Position numbers and translations under genes: made by a program. A stretch of 64,000 nucleotides of DNA from positions 6,382,501 to 6,446,500 of the forward strand of contig NZ_JACHNC010000001.1 of the NCBI RefSeq assembly GCF_014205215.1. The letters are read 5' to 3'. This document shows positions 41,733-50,022 of this stretch, piece after piece. The notes below the pieces were generated by a model. It saw nothing but the letters and a program-made list of their open reading frames with translations. It did no database searches and was not told where the DNA came from. Position 1 is the first letter of the stretch; each line of letters starts with the position of its first letter. Source of the DNA: Actinoplanes lobatus (GTDB taxonomy: Bacteria; Actinomycetota; Actinomycetes; Mycobacteriales; Micromonosporaceae).

Positions 41733-42221
41733 TCATGGTTTCCAGCGCCGGTTCCAGGACTCGATGATCTGGTGCACGGTGGAGGCGTCGCTCGGCACGA
41801 TCCGGGCCCAGATGTTGCTGCCGCGTTCGATGTTCAGGCGTACGTTGCTGCTCGTCCACTCGCCCTCGCGGTTGTACGTCTCCGCGTACAGGCCACTGCC
41901 GCCCGATGGCTCCCACTCGCGCAGGACTCCTACCGGTGTGTCGGTCGGGTCGTCGTCCCGTACCAGAAGAAAGAACTTGAAGTTGATCCTTCTTTCTCGC
42001 CGTTTCCGGATGCGGGCGGCCGCGCGAGGCGAAATGGACCGGAGCCGGTAGGGCGTCTCGCCGGCTTCGATGCGAGCCAGAAGCGCCGAGCGCACCCATG
42101 CGGCATCGTCGTTGAGCTGCAGAGCAACGGACGACCCGTCGATCACCCGCAGCACGGTGACCGGATCCTTGACGTCGTGCCCGTCGCCGACGACGGCGAG
42201 ATAGCGATACGCCAGACTCAT
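41733..42221 (-). CDS. Hypothetical protein coupled to the PPOX gene
   Basis: The 162-residue product has a beta-rich fold (YRYLAVVGDGHDVKDPVTVLRVIDGSSVALQLND, VGVLREWEPS...LYAETYNREGEWTSSN) and a central basic helix (AAARIRKRRERRINFKFF). I recognise no family. Its start overlaps the PPOX stop as ATGA at 42218-42221, so the two are translated together. That suggests a shared function, but none is known. Confidence 0.7.
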   Translation of the reverse strand: MSLAYRYLAVVGDGHDVKDPVTVLRVIDGSSVALQLNDDAAWVRSALLARIEAGETPYRLRSISPRAAARIRKRRERRINFKFFLLVRDDDPTDTPVGVLREWEPSGGSGLYAETYNREGEWTSSNVRLNIERGSNIWARIVPSDASTVHQIIESWNRRWKP

Positions 42222-42877
42222 TCGTACCGGTATTTCAGCGCGTCCGCCTCGGTCTGCTCGATCTCGGCGATCGTCAGGTCCGGCATCCGCAACTGGGCCT
42301 GCGTCACCTCGGCCGAGGTCGGCTGGGCGTCCGCCGCGAGCCACTCCTCGGGCTTCCAGACCGAGCCGCGCAGGAACGACTTGGGGCAGTGCGGGTAGAC
42401 CTCGTCGATGCCCACCACCAGCGCGCTGGCCGGCGGCTTACCCACTGCGGTCAGCTGCGACAGCAGGTCGGGGCGGGTGGAGACGCAGGCCCGGCCGTTC
42501 ATGCGCAGCGTCGTGGCGCGCCCCGGGATGACGAACAGCAGCCCGGCCCGTCCGGTGGCGATGACGTTCTGCAGGGTGTCCAGCCGCTTGTTGCCGGTCG
42601 CGTCCGGAATCGCCACGGTCCGCGAGTCCAGGACGGTGACGAACCCGGCGGGGCCACCGCGCGGCGAGACGTCGTGGTTGCCGTCGGCGTCCGCACTGGC
42701 GATGAGGACCAGCGAGGAACAGGCGATCAACTGCCGGGTCTGGTCGGTGAGCTCGGTCATCTGCTTGCGCACGGCCGCGTCGCCGGGCATCGCATAGGTC
42801 CGGCGCAGCGTCTCCTGGTCGGGCACGGCGTCGAGGAGCAACGAGTCGAAGGCGCTGGTGGCGAGATCTGGTCGCAT
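42218..42877 (-). CDS. Pyridoxamine 5'-phosphate oxidase-family FMN flavoprotein
   Basis: The 219-residue protein has LVLIASADADGNHDVSPRGGPAGFVTVLDSRTVAIPDATGNKRLDTLQNVIATGRAGLLFVIPGRATTLRMNGRACVS, characteristic of MSMEG_1061-type PPOX flavoproteins (about 200 residues). The family binds FMN in a split beta-barrel; substrates are unknown. It heads a two-gene unit with the small hypothetical protein at 41733. Confidence 0.85.
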   Translation of the reverse strand: MRPDLATSAFDSLLLDAVPDQETLRRTYAMPGDAAVRKQMTELTDQTRQLIACSSLVLIASADADGNHDVSPRGGPAGFVTVLDSRTVAIPDATGNKRLDTLQNVIATGRAGLLFVIPGRATTLRMNGRACVSTRPDLLSQLTAVGKPPASALVVGIDEVYPHCPKSFLRGSVWKPEEWLAADAQPTSAEVTQAQLRMPDLTIAEIEQTEADALKYRYE

Positions 42878-42941
42878 GCATAGACCTTAATAAAACCCTT
42901 CGGTGTACGGGGGGCGCGCGGCCGATGGCATCCTGGGCGGC

Positions 42942-43283
42942 ATGACTGATCCGGACGCCAAGGCGAATCTTGTCCGCTACCTGCGGGAGGCCCGCGAGTC
43001 GCTGCTCGGGAAGCTCGACGGACTGTCGGAGTACGACATGCGACGGCCCCTCGTACCGACCGGAACGAACCTGCTCGGACTGGTCAAACACGTGGCCGTG
43101 GTGACCGCCGCCTACTTCGGAGAGGTGTTCGACCGGCCGTTCCCCAGGCCCCTGCTCAGCCTGACCGAGGGCGCCGAACCCAACGCGGACATGTGGGCCG
43201 GCGACAACGTCCACGAGGCCGACGAGGCGTGGTGGGCCGCCTACCGGGACAGGCTGGAAGCCACCGCGCGTTCCTTCGCCTGA
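42942..43283 (+). pseudogene. Truncated DinB-family protein
   Basis: The 113 residues match the N-terminal two thirds of DinB/DUF664-like proteins: NLVRYLREARESLLGKLDGLSEYDMRRPLVPTGTNLLGLVKHVAVVTAAYFGEVFDRPFP, including the first metal-ligand His of KHV. Intact relatives run to about 165 residues and end with a VHMIAETHRHAGHADIVRE-type helix that carries the other two metal histidines. This copy stops at RDRLEATARSFA, and no continuation is visible in other frames downstream. It should not bind metal normally. A short but functional variant cannot be excluded. Confidence 0.65.
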
Positions 43284-43420
43284 CCCGTCATCCGCGCGTG
43301 CGCCGACTTCCCGCCGATCGCCGGTACACTCCCGGCGGCGCAATTGTCCATTCCGGACTGTCGTGCTGCTCTCGACGCGCCGTTTCTGGGAATCCCCATC
43401 GAAGAGGACGGGACACGCGT

Positions 43421-44758
43421 ATGAAGTCGTCGCTCTATTCCGTATCGATCCGATGCTCGCTGTCCGCCCGCCGTGCCCTGCGGCGGCTCATGTCGGCCCT
43501 GCTCGTGACCATGCTGGTCACGCTGGGCCTGCACGTTGCGCCCGGCGCCGCGGTCGCGGCCACTCCCAAGAAGATCAAGGTAACGAACGCCGGGCCCGCC
43601 AAGTTCTGGACCGGCTCCGTGCGGGTGGACGGCCCGGTCAACCCGGCCGTTCCCGAATGCCAGGCCGTCCATTGCGACCGGCTTGACCTCGCCGTCTCGC
43701 TGCCGCCGGGCATCTGGCGTCACCCCGGCGGCGTGCAGGTCGCGATCCGCTGGGACGGCGCCACCGAGGCCGCCCTCGGCCTTTACGTCTATCGCGGCCG
43801 GACCCTGGTGGCCAGCTCGGCGGCGGGGGTGGGCTTGGCCCAGTCGGTGCTGATCCCGTCGGCGGCCAACGGCATGTACACGGTCTATGTCTCGTACGGC
43901 GTCACCTACGGCGCCGTGGACCCGGACCCCGTCATCGCGTACGAGGGCCTCGCCGAGGTGGAGTTCAACCCGCCCAAGTATCCGATCCGCGACCTGCTGC
44001 CCGACCTCAAATCCATGCCGCAGGAGAACGTCACCTACGACAACCCGGGCACGATCTTCGACGACACGGCCCAGCCCGGACAGTCCTGCTTCGACAGTGA
44101 GCGGGGCGAGCAGGGCGCCGTCCAGTGCCTGCGCTTCGACCAGGTGTTGCAGAACGTCGGCGCCGGCCCGCTCGAGCTGCGGTTCAGCCGGCAGGCCGGG
44201 GTGTTGCAGGACGAGCCGGTGGTGCAGCGGGTCTACCGTTCCGACGGCACGTACACCGACCGCGATGCCGGCTTCGTCGAGTTCCACCCGGTGCACGGCC
44301 ACTACCATTTCGAGGGCTTCGCCCAGTCCGAGTTGTGGCTGGCCGACGCGTCCGGCAGCCCGGTGGGCACCGCTCCGGCCGCGACCGGTGACAAGGTCAG
44401 CTTCTGCGTGGCCGATACCGACCTGGTCACGTTCGGCCAGAAGGGTGATGCCCCGATGTCGTACCCGGCGCCTGACTGTCTTGAACCGAAGCTGGTCGAG
44501 GGCGCCACCGAGTACTTCTGGTACGGCATGTCCCGGGGATGGGCCGACCGGTACAACTGGTACCTGCCGGGCCAGTTCATCGACACCCAGGGCCTGACCG
44601 ACGGCACATACGTGCTCTACACCCGGGTCGACCCGGACGACAAGTTGCAGGAGGTCACCGAGACCGACAACTGCGGCAGCGTGGTGGTCCGGTTGACCGG
44701 GCTGGCCACCGCCGGCCCGCACGCCGACCTTCTCGGCACCGGCCCGGCCTGCGTCTGA
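43421..44758 (+). CDS. Secreted lysyl-oxidase-family protein
   Basis: The 445-residue protein has a long signal peptide (RRALRRLMSALLVTMLVTLGLHVAPGAAVAA), a beta domain of about 150 residues, and a C-terminal lysyl oxidase domain from about residue 190: FDQVLQNVGAGPLELRF, RDAGFVEFHPVHGHYHFEGFAQSELW with the copper-binding histidines, and GQFIDTQGLTDGTYVLYTRVDPDDKLQEVTETDN. Bacterial members oxidise amines or modify extracellular proteins. It ends with a strong terminator hairpin. The nearest purine-rich signal is somewhat far from the ATG. Confidence 0.85.
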   Translation: MKSSLYSVSIRCSLSARRALRRLMSALLVTMLVTLGLHVAPGAAVAATPKKIKVTNAGPAKFWTGSVRVDGPVNPAVPECQAVHCDRLDLAVSLPPGIWRHPGGVQVAIRWDGATEAALGLYVYRGRTLVASSAAGVGLAQSVLIPSAANGMYTVYVSYGVTYGAVDPDPVIAYEGLAEVEFNPPKYPIRDLLPDLKSMPQENVTYDNPGTIFDDTAQPGQSCFDSERGEQGAVQCLRFDQVLQNVGAGPLELRFSRQAGVLQDEPVVQRVYRSDGTYTDRDAGFVEFHPVHGHYHFEGFAQSELWLADASGSPVGTAPAATGDKVSFCVADTDLVTFGQKGDAPMSYPAPDCLEPKLVEGATEYFWYGMSRGWADRYNWYLPGQFIDTQGLTDGTYVLYTRVDPDDKLQEVTETDNCGSVVVRLTGLATAGPHADLLGTGPACV

Positions 44759-44764
44759 CCGCAC

Positions 44765-44793
44765 GGCCTCCGCGGGCGTGTCCCGCGGAGGCC
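44765..44793 (+). terminator. Hairpin after the lysyl-oxidase gene
   Basis: A perfect 12-base stem (GGCCTCCGCGGG and complement) with a 5-base loop begins seven bases after the stop codon. No T-run follows. Confidence 0.75.
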
Positions 44794-45138
44794 GCCGTCA
44801 GGTATGCCGCCTGGCGGTGGCTGCCTGCTGTCCACGGACAAGAGCCGCACTGTCACAGCAGGTCAGAACGGATCTCCTGCTGGAGTACTTGGGGGAACGG
44901 CCGCCAACGCCGGGCGGGCATCCGGTTGCGACCCGGGCTGGACAGGCGGTGGGATCCCTTCACGTTCGCGCGCAAGAAGTGGTGGCCCATCAACGGCGCC
45001 AACGTCTCCGCCGGCGCCGCCTACCAGGCAGCAGTACATGCGAGGTCGCTGCGCCGCGCGAGCGGCTGATCTCGTCGGCGGAGGCTTGGTACAGTCCCCG
45101 GCCGGGACGGCGATCATCGATCTATCGCGGAGGCTGCG
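44794..45138. other. Region without a recognisable gene
   Basis: Several short frames cross this 345-base stretch, but none has a convincing start, ribosome binding site or domain. One frame gives WDPFTFARKKWWPINGANV around 44950-45010, which looks protein-like and may be a remnant. A GCGGAGG sequence just before 45139 serves the next gene. Confidence 0.45.
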
Positions 45139-45765
45139 GTGCGTGGAGTCAGAGTCGGTATTCCACTTCTCGTGTTGCTGGGTTCGGTGGCGCTCGCGGC
45201 GTGCGGCAGTGCGGATGCGGATGCGGGCGCGGCGCAGGCCGGAACAACGCCATCTCTTGGTCCGGGAAAGTACGCGGGGGACGACCTGACGCGGCCCACG
45301 CTTCCCGCGGCTCGTGGGCCCGTGCTGCACGTGGAAAACACGTACACATACACGGTGCAGGTGCTCGACGCCATGACGACGCTGTCCATGCCGTCCGACC
45401 CGCCGCCGCCGGCCGGCACGACGGCGCTGGTGCTGCTGCTGCGGGTGGAGGCCGATCCGCCGGAACGCCGGATCACCGCACCGATCCAGCACCTGAGCAT
45501 CGACTACCCCAGCCGCAGGCAGGACCTGAACCAGTACATCGGGACCGTGTTCGACGGCCGCGAGCCCTATCTCACCGAGGACCAGGTGCTGTTCGGGGGT
45601 GACGGGGCAGAGGGTGTCGACGTCCTGGAAGCGAACACGGTGTACTACACCTGGGCCTGGCAGTTGGTCTCCGAGAAGGCCGATCTCGAGGGTGCGTCCC
45701 TATGCGATGTCAGTATCGCGGGCAAGGAGAACTGCATCCCCGTCGGAACGATCCGAGCCGACTGA
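45139..45765 (+). CDS. Lipoprotein of unknown function
   Basis: The 208-residue product starts with a lipoprotein signal peptide ending in a lipobox LAAC (VGIPLLVLLGSVALAACGSADADAG). The mature part is beta-rich, with HVENTYTYTVQVLDAMTTL, ALVLLLRVEADPPERRITAPIQHLSIDYP and a C-terminal pair of cysteines (LCDVSIAGKENC). The GTG at 45139 follows GCGGAGG at close spacing. I recognise no family. It would be anchored to the outer face of the cell membrane. Confidence 0.78.
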   Translation: MRGVRVGIPLLVLLGSVALAACGSADADAGAAQAGTTPSLGPGKYAGDDLTRPTLPAARGPVLHVENTYTYTVQVLDAMTTLSMPSDPPPPAGTTALVLLLRVEADPPERRITAPIQHLSIDYPSRRQDLNQYIGTVFDGREPYLTEDQVLFGGDGAEGVDVLEANTVYYTWAWQLVSEKADLEGASLCDVSIAGKENCIPVGTIRAD

Positions 45766-45886
45766 GCGGAAGCGGACACCGACCTTTTCTCAGCCGGCCG
45801 CTCGCCGTACCAGATCGGTGATCTTCCGCTCGGTGCCGGCGGCCAATGCGGTGATCGCGAAGTAGGCGTGGGGCGTTGTTTCCGGC

Positions 45887-45914
45887 TTGACGCATTCCGT
45901 TATGGGAATATGAT
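45887..45914 (+). promoter_or_regulatory. Strong promoter (TTGACG-16-TATGAT) for a leaderless ArsR-type gene
   Basis: TTGACG (45887-45892) and TATGAT (45909-45914) are 16 bases apart and match the main sigma-factor consensus. Transcription would start near 45921-45922, which is the ATG of the ArsR gene. An ATG at 45910 lies inside the -10 box, so it cannot be used from this promoter. Confidence 0.75.
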
Positions 45915-45921
45915 GGCTGTC

Positions 45922-46263
45922 ATGGCACGAGCAGCGACGACGTCGGACGCGTTCAACGCGATCGCCGAGCCGCAGCGCCGGGACATCCTGGCGCTGCTGC
46001 GGGCGGGGGAGTGGCCGGTCACCGACCTGGCCCAGGAGCTGGGGATGAGCCAGCCGCGGGCGTCGAAGCACCTGCGAGTGCTCCGGGAGGTGGGGCTGGT
46101 GCGCGTCCGTGAGGTGGGCAAGCAGCGCCTCTACGGCCTGGATGCCCGCGGGTTGCAGCCGATCCACGAGTGGGTGGGCGGATTCGAACGGTTCTGGGCC
46201 GGCGGTTTCGACCGGCTGGAAACGTACGTGCAGGAGCTCAAGCAGACACGGCAGGAGGACTGA
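45922..46263 (+). CDS. ArsR-family transcriptional regulator
   Basis: The 113-residue protein is a winged-helix regulator with SDAFNAIAEPQRRDILALLRAGEWPVTDLAQELGMSQPRASKHLRVLREVGLVRVREVGKQRLYGLDARGL. There is no metal-binding cysteine pair, as in the subgroup linked to AHSA1 genes. The ATG at 45922 coincides with the expected transcription start of a strong promoter, so the message is leaderless. It leads a three-gene unit with an AHSA1 protein and a DHFR-like enzyme, and probably autoregulates it. Confidence 0.88.
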   Translation: MARAATTSDAFNAIAEPQRRDILALLRAGEWPVTDLAQELGMSQPRASKHLRVLREVGLVRVREVGKQRLYGLDARGLQPIHEWVGGFERFWAGGFDRLETYVQELKQTRQED

Positions 46264-46266
46264 CCG

Positions 46267-46740
46267 ATGGCGGTAGAAGAGCGGGAGATCGTGATCTCCC
46301 GGGTCATCGACGCCCCACGGGAGCTGGTGTTCGAGGCGTTCACCGAGGTCCGTCACCTGTCGCGGTGGTGGGGGCCGGAGGGTTTCAGCACCACCACGCG
46401 GTCCTTCGAGTTCCGCGAGGGCGAGGTGTGGGATTTCGTGATGCACGGGCCGGACGGGACCGACTACTCCGAATGGATCACCTGGACCGAGATCGTCCCG
46501 CCCGAGCGGATCGCGCTGCTGCACGGGGAGTTCCACGACGATCCGAACGCGTTCGAGTCGGTCCTGACGTTCACACCGGACGGCGTGGCGACCCGGATCG
46601 AGATGCGCACGGTGTTCCCCACGAAACAGCTGCGCGACGAGGCGGTCGAGAAATACCACGCTGTCGAGGGTGGCCGGCAGACCCTGGGCAACCTGTCGGC
46701 GTACGTCATCGAGGTCTTGCTGAAGGAAGGGGCGAGCTGA
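46267..46740 (+). CDS. SRPBCC/AHSA1-domain protein
   Basis: The 157-residue product has the AHSA1 pattern: EIVISRVIDAPRELVFEAFTEVRHLSRWWGPEGFSTTTRSFEFREGEVWDFVMHGPDG and TWTEIVPPERIALLHGE. The helix-grip fold holds hydrophobic ligands. Pairs of ArsR regulator plus AHSA1 protein are common in actinobacteria. It starts three bases after the regulator's stop and overlaps the next start (TGATG). Confidence 0.9.
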   Translation: MAVEEREIVISRVIDAPRELVFEAFTEVRHLSRWWGPEGFSTTTRSFEFREGEVWDFVMHGPDGTDYSEWITWTEIVPPERIALLHGEFHDDPNAFESVLTFTPDGVATRIEMRTVFPTKQLRDEAVEKYHAVEGGRQTLGNLSAYVIEVLLKEGAS

Positions 46741-47405
46741 TGGCCGGAAAGGTGTTCTTCAGCGTGTCGATGTCGCTGGACGGCTTCGTCGCGCCCGAGC
46801 CGCCGTCCGTCGCCGATTTCCTCACGCCCGGGAAGCAGGACGATCCGGACGTGCGGCGCTGGATGAAGCAGTGGGGGGAGTTGCAGCAGTGGATGTTCCC
46901 GCTGCGGTTCTTCCGGGAGAGCCTCAAGATGGGCGAGGGCGGCGAGGAGGGGCGCGACAACGAGATCGCGCGGGAGACGTACGAGCGGATCGGCGCGAAC
47001 GTCATGGGAAAGCGCATGTTCGACCTCGGCGAGCAGTCATGGCCGGAGGAGGCGCCCTTCCACACGCCGGTCTTCGTCGTGACGCACACCGAGCGGGAGC
47101 CGTGGGAGCGGCCCGGCGGGACTACCTTCCACTTCGTCAACGACGGCATCAAGTCCGCGCTCGACCAGGCCCGCGAGGCCGCCGGTGATCGTGACGTCCG
47201 CATCTCGGGCGGCGGGACGACGATCCTGGAGTACGTGAACGCCGGCCTGGTCGACGAGTTCACGATCGCGCTGGCACCCGTGCTCCTGGGATCGGGCACC
47301 CGGCTGTTCGACGGCGTGGACGCCTCCCGGATCAGGCTGGAGCCGGTCCGCTCCGAGCCGTCACCGCGGGTGACGCACCTGACCTACGCCGTGCGTCCTC
47401 GCTGA
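46740..47405 (+). CDS. Dihydrofolate-reductase-family (RibD-like) protein
   Basis: The 221-residue product has KVFFSVSMSLDGFVAPE at the start, then ANVMGKRMFDLGE, TPVFVVTHTEREPW, DVRISGGGTTILEYVNAGLVDEFTIALAPVLLGSGTRLFDG, which is the RibD C-terminal/DHFR-like pattern. These enzymes reduce pterin-like or other substrates with NADPH. An insert near residues 20-65 (PSVADFLTPGKQDDPDVRRWMKQWGELQQWMFPLRFF) is longer than usual. The ATG shares a base with the preceding stop. The 3' end overlaps the convergent lyase gene by 22 bases. Confidence 0.85.
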   Translation: MAGKVFFSVSMSLDGFVAPEPPSVADFLTPGKQDDPDVRRWMKQWGELQQWMFPLRFFRESLKMGEGGEEGRDNEIARETYERIGANVMGKRMFDLGEQSWPEEAPFHTPVFVVTHTEREPWERPGGTTFHFVNDGIKSALDQAREAAGDRDVRISGGGTTILEYVNAGLVDEFTIALAPVLLGSGTRLFDGVDASRIRLEPVRSEPSPRVTHLTYAVRPR

Positions 47406-48292
47406 CCGGACAGGCCCAGCCGTTCGACGACGTCGATCACCTCGGCGCGGTCGGCGCCGGACAGTCCGCGGATCGGGCGGGGCAGGGCCGGCGCCGTCAC
47501 CAGTCCCAGGTGCTCGGCGACCACCGCGATCACCCGCAGGCTGCCGCGATGCCGGGCGAACAGGTCCCACAACGGTTGCAGCCGCGCCGACTCGGCCAAC
47601 GCGGTGGCGGTGTCACCGGCCCGCACCGCACGGGTGATCGTCAGCGCCGGCCCGGGCAGGGTGCCGCCGATGACGCTGTACCAGGCGTCGCAGCCGGCGA
47701 TCAGCCCGGCGGCGCCGTACGCGTCACCGGACACTCCGAGCGTGACGTGCGCGGGCAGCAGCCCGCGCAGCCGGGCGACGTGGGCGTTCGCCGCGGCCGG
47801 GTCGGCGGGGACTCCCGGGATCTTGATCGACGCCACGTTCGGCAGCGCGGCGACGGCCTGGTAGAGCTGGTCGGTGAAGGTGAAGTGGGTGGTTCCCGGA
47901 TTGTCGTAGACGGTCAGCGGCACGGACAGTTCCCGGGTGACGTCCTCGTACAGGCCGTAGACGTCGTCGGCGGTCAGCGGCTGATAGGACACCGGCGCGA
48001 GCAGCACCGCCGACACGCCGGCCTTCTGCGCATCCTCGGCAAGATCGAGAACATCACGGGTACGGGTCGCGCCGATGCTCACCATCACCGGGATCCCGGC
48101 GGCGTGCTCCACCGCGAGACGCGCCAGCCGGGCACGTTCCCGCGGGCGCAGATAGGCGTACGACCCGGTCGAACCGAGCGGTGAGATCGAGTCGACCCCG
48201 GCCGCGACGAGCCGGTCGATCAGGCCGGTGAAGGCCCGCTCGTCAACGGTGCCGTCCCCGGCGAACGGGGTGAGAGGAAAGGCGCTGAGCAC
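47384..48292 (-). CDS. Dihydrodipicolinate-synthase-family aldolase/lyase
   Basis: The 302-residue protein has the DapA/NAL features: SAFPLTPFAGDGTVDERAFTGLIDRLVAAGVDSISPLGSTGSYAYL with the substrate-carboxylate loop, LTVYDNPGTT with the catalytic Tyr, and NVASIKIPG with the Schiff-base Lys. A TIM-barrel class I aldolase is expected. Because no lysine pathway genes surround it, a role in sugar acid or keto acid catabolism is as likely as lysine synthesis. Confidence 0.88.
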   Translation of the reverse strand: MLSAFPLTPFAGDGTVDERAFTGLIDRLVAAGVDSISPLGSTGSYAYLRPRERARLARLAVEHAAGIPVMVSIGATRTRDVLDLAEDAQKAGVSAVLLAPVSYQPLTADDVYGLYEDVTRELSVPLTVYDNPGTTHFTFTDQLYQAVAALPNVASIKIPGVPADPAAANAHVARLRGLLPAHVTLGVSGDAYGAAGLIAGCDAWYSVIGGTLPGPALTITRAVRAGDTATALAESARLQPLWDLFARHRGSLRVIAVVAEHLGLVTAPALPRPIRGLSGADRAEVIDVVERLGLSGQRGRTA

Positions 48293-48313
48293 GTCGCCAC
48301 CCTACTGTTGGGC

Positions 48314-48973
48314 TCATTCCCCCAGCAGGCCGGTGAGAACCCGCGACACCGTGTCCTCGAAACGTGGTGCGGGCGTCGCCGGGCCGCCGGCCAGCGCCGC
48401 CGCCAGGTGGGGGTGCCGTCCCGCCGCGATCGCGTGGGCCAGGTAGGCGCCCTGCCTCTGCGGGGCGCCGGAGCTCGCGTTGAGCTCGTGCAAGGTGAGG
48501 GCGGCGGTGAGCGTGGTCATCACGGCGAACGCCTCCAGCTTGCGGCCCGCGCCCGCCGGGTGCGCGGCGAGGATCGCCAGCACGTGTTCCAGCAGTTCGG
48601 TGGAGTGCGGGCCGAGCGTGGAGCGGGCGAGCAGCAGTTCCGGCAGCCAACTGTGCCGCAACATCACCGCGCGGCCCTGCCGGTACACCTCCAGCAGTGC
48701 CGGCAGCCAGGGGCCGCCCGGTTCGGGCAGTTGGTACTCGGTGGCCATCTCGTCGGTCATCAGATCGAGCAGGTCGTCCCGGCTGTCGACATAGCGGTAG
48801 AGCGACGCCGGGCCGGTGCCCAGTTCGGCGGCGACGCGGCGCATCGACACGGCGGCCAGGCCCTCCCGGTCGGCCAGGGCGATCGCCGCGGCGGTCACCT
48901 CCGCGCGGGATCGTTCGGCGGGCCGGCCCACTCCCGTACGCCGCTCCCGAAGCCACACCGGCACCGTCTCCAT
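48314..48973 (-). CDS. TetR/AcrR-family transcriptional regulator
   Basis: The 219-residue protein has the TetR helix-turn-helix (RAEVTAAAIALADREGLAAVSMRRVAAELGTGPASLYRYVDSRDDLLDLMTDEM) and a C-terminal ligand domain of the TetR_C type. The ATG at 48973 is preceded on its own strand by a GAGAGGGG run. It diverges from the alpha/beta hydrolase; a palindrome at 49014-49033 between them is the likely operator. Confidence 0.88.
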   Translation of the reverse strand: METVPVWLRERRTGVGRPAERSRAEVTAAAIALADREGLAAVSMRRVAAELGTGPASLYRYVDSRDDLLDLMTDEMATEYQLPEPGGPWLPALLEVYRQGRAVMLRHSWLPELLLARSTLGPHSTELLEHVLAILAAHPAGAGRKLEAFAVMTTLTAALTLHELNASSGAPQRQGAYLAHAIAAGRHPHLAAALAGGPATPAPRFEDTVSRVLTGLLGE

Positions 48974-49013
48974 GCCACCCCTCTCCCGTTGTGCCCACCC
49001 TATCGTTCCGAGT

Positions 49014-49033
49014 ACAGTGTTCGCGAACGCTGT
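49014..49033 (+). promoter_or_regulatory. Putative TetR operator (20-base imperfect palindrome)
   Basis: ACAGTGTTCGCGAACGCTGT is symmetric except at one position per arm, with a perfect GTTCGCGAAC core. It lies between the divergent TetR and hydrolase genes, 21 bases before the hydrolase start, where a repressor would block the promoter. Confidence 0.7.
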
Positions 49034-49054
49034 TCCCGAATGAGTGAGGCAACG

Positions 49055-49960
49055 ATGACCAGGACCCCGTACACCGCGCGCAACGGCGACGTACGCCTCG
49101 CGGTCGACGACCTCGGCGGCGCCGGCGGCGAGCCGCTGCTGCTGCTCATGGGACTCGGCGTCTCCCGCCTCTGGTGGCCCGACGGCATGGTCGCCGCGCT
49201 GATCGACGCCGGATTCAGCGTCGTCTCGTTCGACGGCCGCGACGCCGGCGGCTCCACCCGCTTCGACGACGCTCCGGCCGGCAACCCGGTCACCGCCCTG
49301 CTGCGCCGCCGCCCGCCCGCCTACACCGCCGAGGACATGGCCGACGACACGGTCGCCGTCCTCGACGCGCTCGGCTGGCAGCGCGCCCACCTGTTCGGCG
49401 TCTCCCAGGGCGGCCTGGTCGCCCAGCGCACCGCACTACGCCACCCCGGCCGGGTGCACACCCTGACCTCGTACGCCGCCGTACCCAGCGACGTTCGCGG
49501 CGCCGCCGTCCTCCGCTACGTGCGCCTGCCGTTCCTGGCGCGCCTGACCCGGATGCGCCACCCCGCCGGCCGCGACGGAGACGTGGCCGCGGGCCTGGAC
49601 CTGTTACGGGCGGTCGCCTCGCCCGGCTATCCGTTCGACGAGCAGGACGCCCGCCTGCGCGTCGAACGCGAACTCGACGCCGGGCTGCCCAGCGGCGTCC
49701 GCGACAGCCGCGCCCAGGCCCGGCAGACCAGCGCCACCTGGCGCGGCCCGCGCCTGCGCGACCTCCGCGTCCCCACCCTCGTGTTGCACGGCGAGCAGGA
49801 CCCGCTGATCCGCCCCGCCGCCGGCCGCCGCATCGCCGCATCGGTGCCGAATGCCCGCTACGTCGAACTGCCCGGCACCGGCCACGACCTCCCCCGGGAG
49901 ATCTGGCCCACCGTGGCCCGCGAGATCCGAGCCCACGCCGACGAGACCGCCCAGATTTGA
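49055..49960 (+). CDS. Alpha/beta-fold hydrolase
   Basis: The 301-residue product has the hydrolase pattern: LLLLMGLGVSRLWWPDGMVAALIDAGFSVVSFDGRDAGGSTRFDD, nucleophile elbow FGVSQGGLVAQ (GxSxG), the Asp of LVLHGEQDPLIRP and the His of LPGTGHDLP. The start at 49055 has GTGAGG at five-base spacing; an ATG at 49040 five codons upstream lacks a signal. It is controlled, very probably, by the divergent TetR protein. Typical substrates are esters or lactones. Confidence 0.88.
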   Translation: MTRTPYTARNGDVRLAVDDLGGAGGEPLLLLMGLGVSRLWWPDGMVAALIDAGFSVVSFDGRDAGGSTRFDDAPAGNPVTALLRRRPPAYTAEDMADDTVAVLDALGWQRAHLFGVSQGGLVAQRTALRHPGRVHTLTSYAAVPSDVRGAAVLRYVRLPFLARLTRMRHPAGRDGDVAAGLDLLRAVASPGYPFDEQDARLRVERELDAGLPSGVRDSRAQARQTSATWRGPRLRDLRVPTLVLHGEQDPLIRPAAGRRIAASVPNARYVELPGTGHDLPREIWPTVAREIRAHADETAQI

Positions 49961-50022
49961 AAGACCCATCCGGGGTACGCGCGCCGAGGCGCTGATGAGA
50001 GTGCTCCGGCGGTAACACCTGA

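Noticed and set aside
44804..45069. Possible small gene with WDPFTFARKKWWPING
   Set aside because: No start with a ribosome binding site, no family match, and the frame runs on from the preceding gene's shadow.
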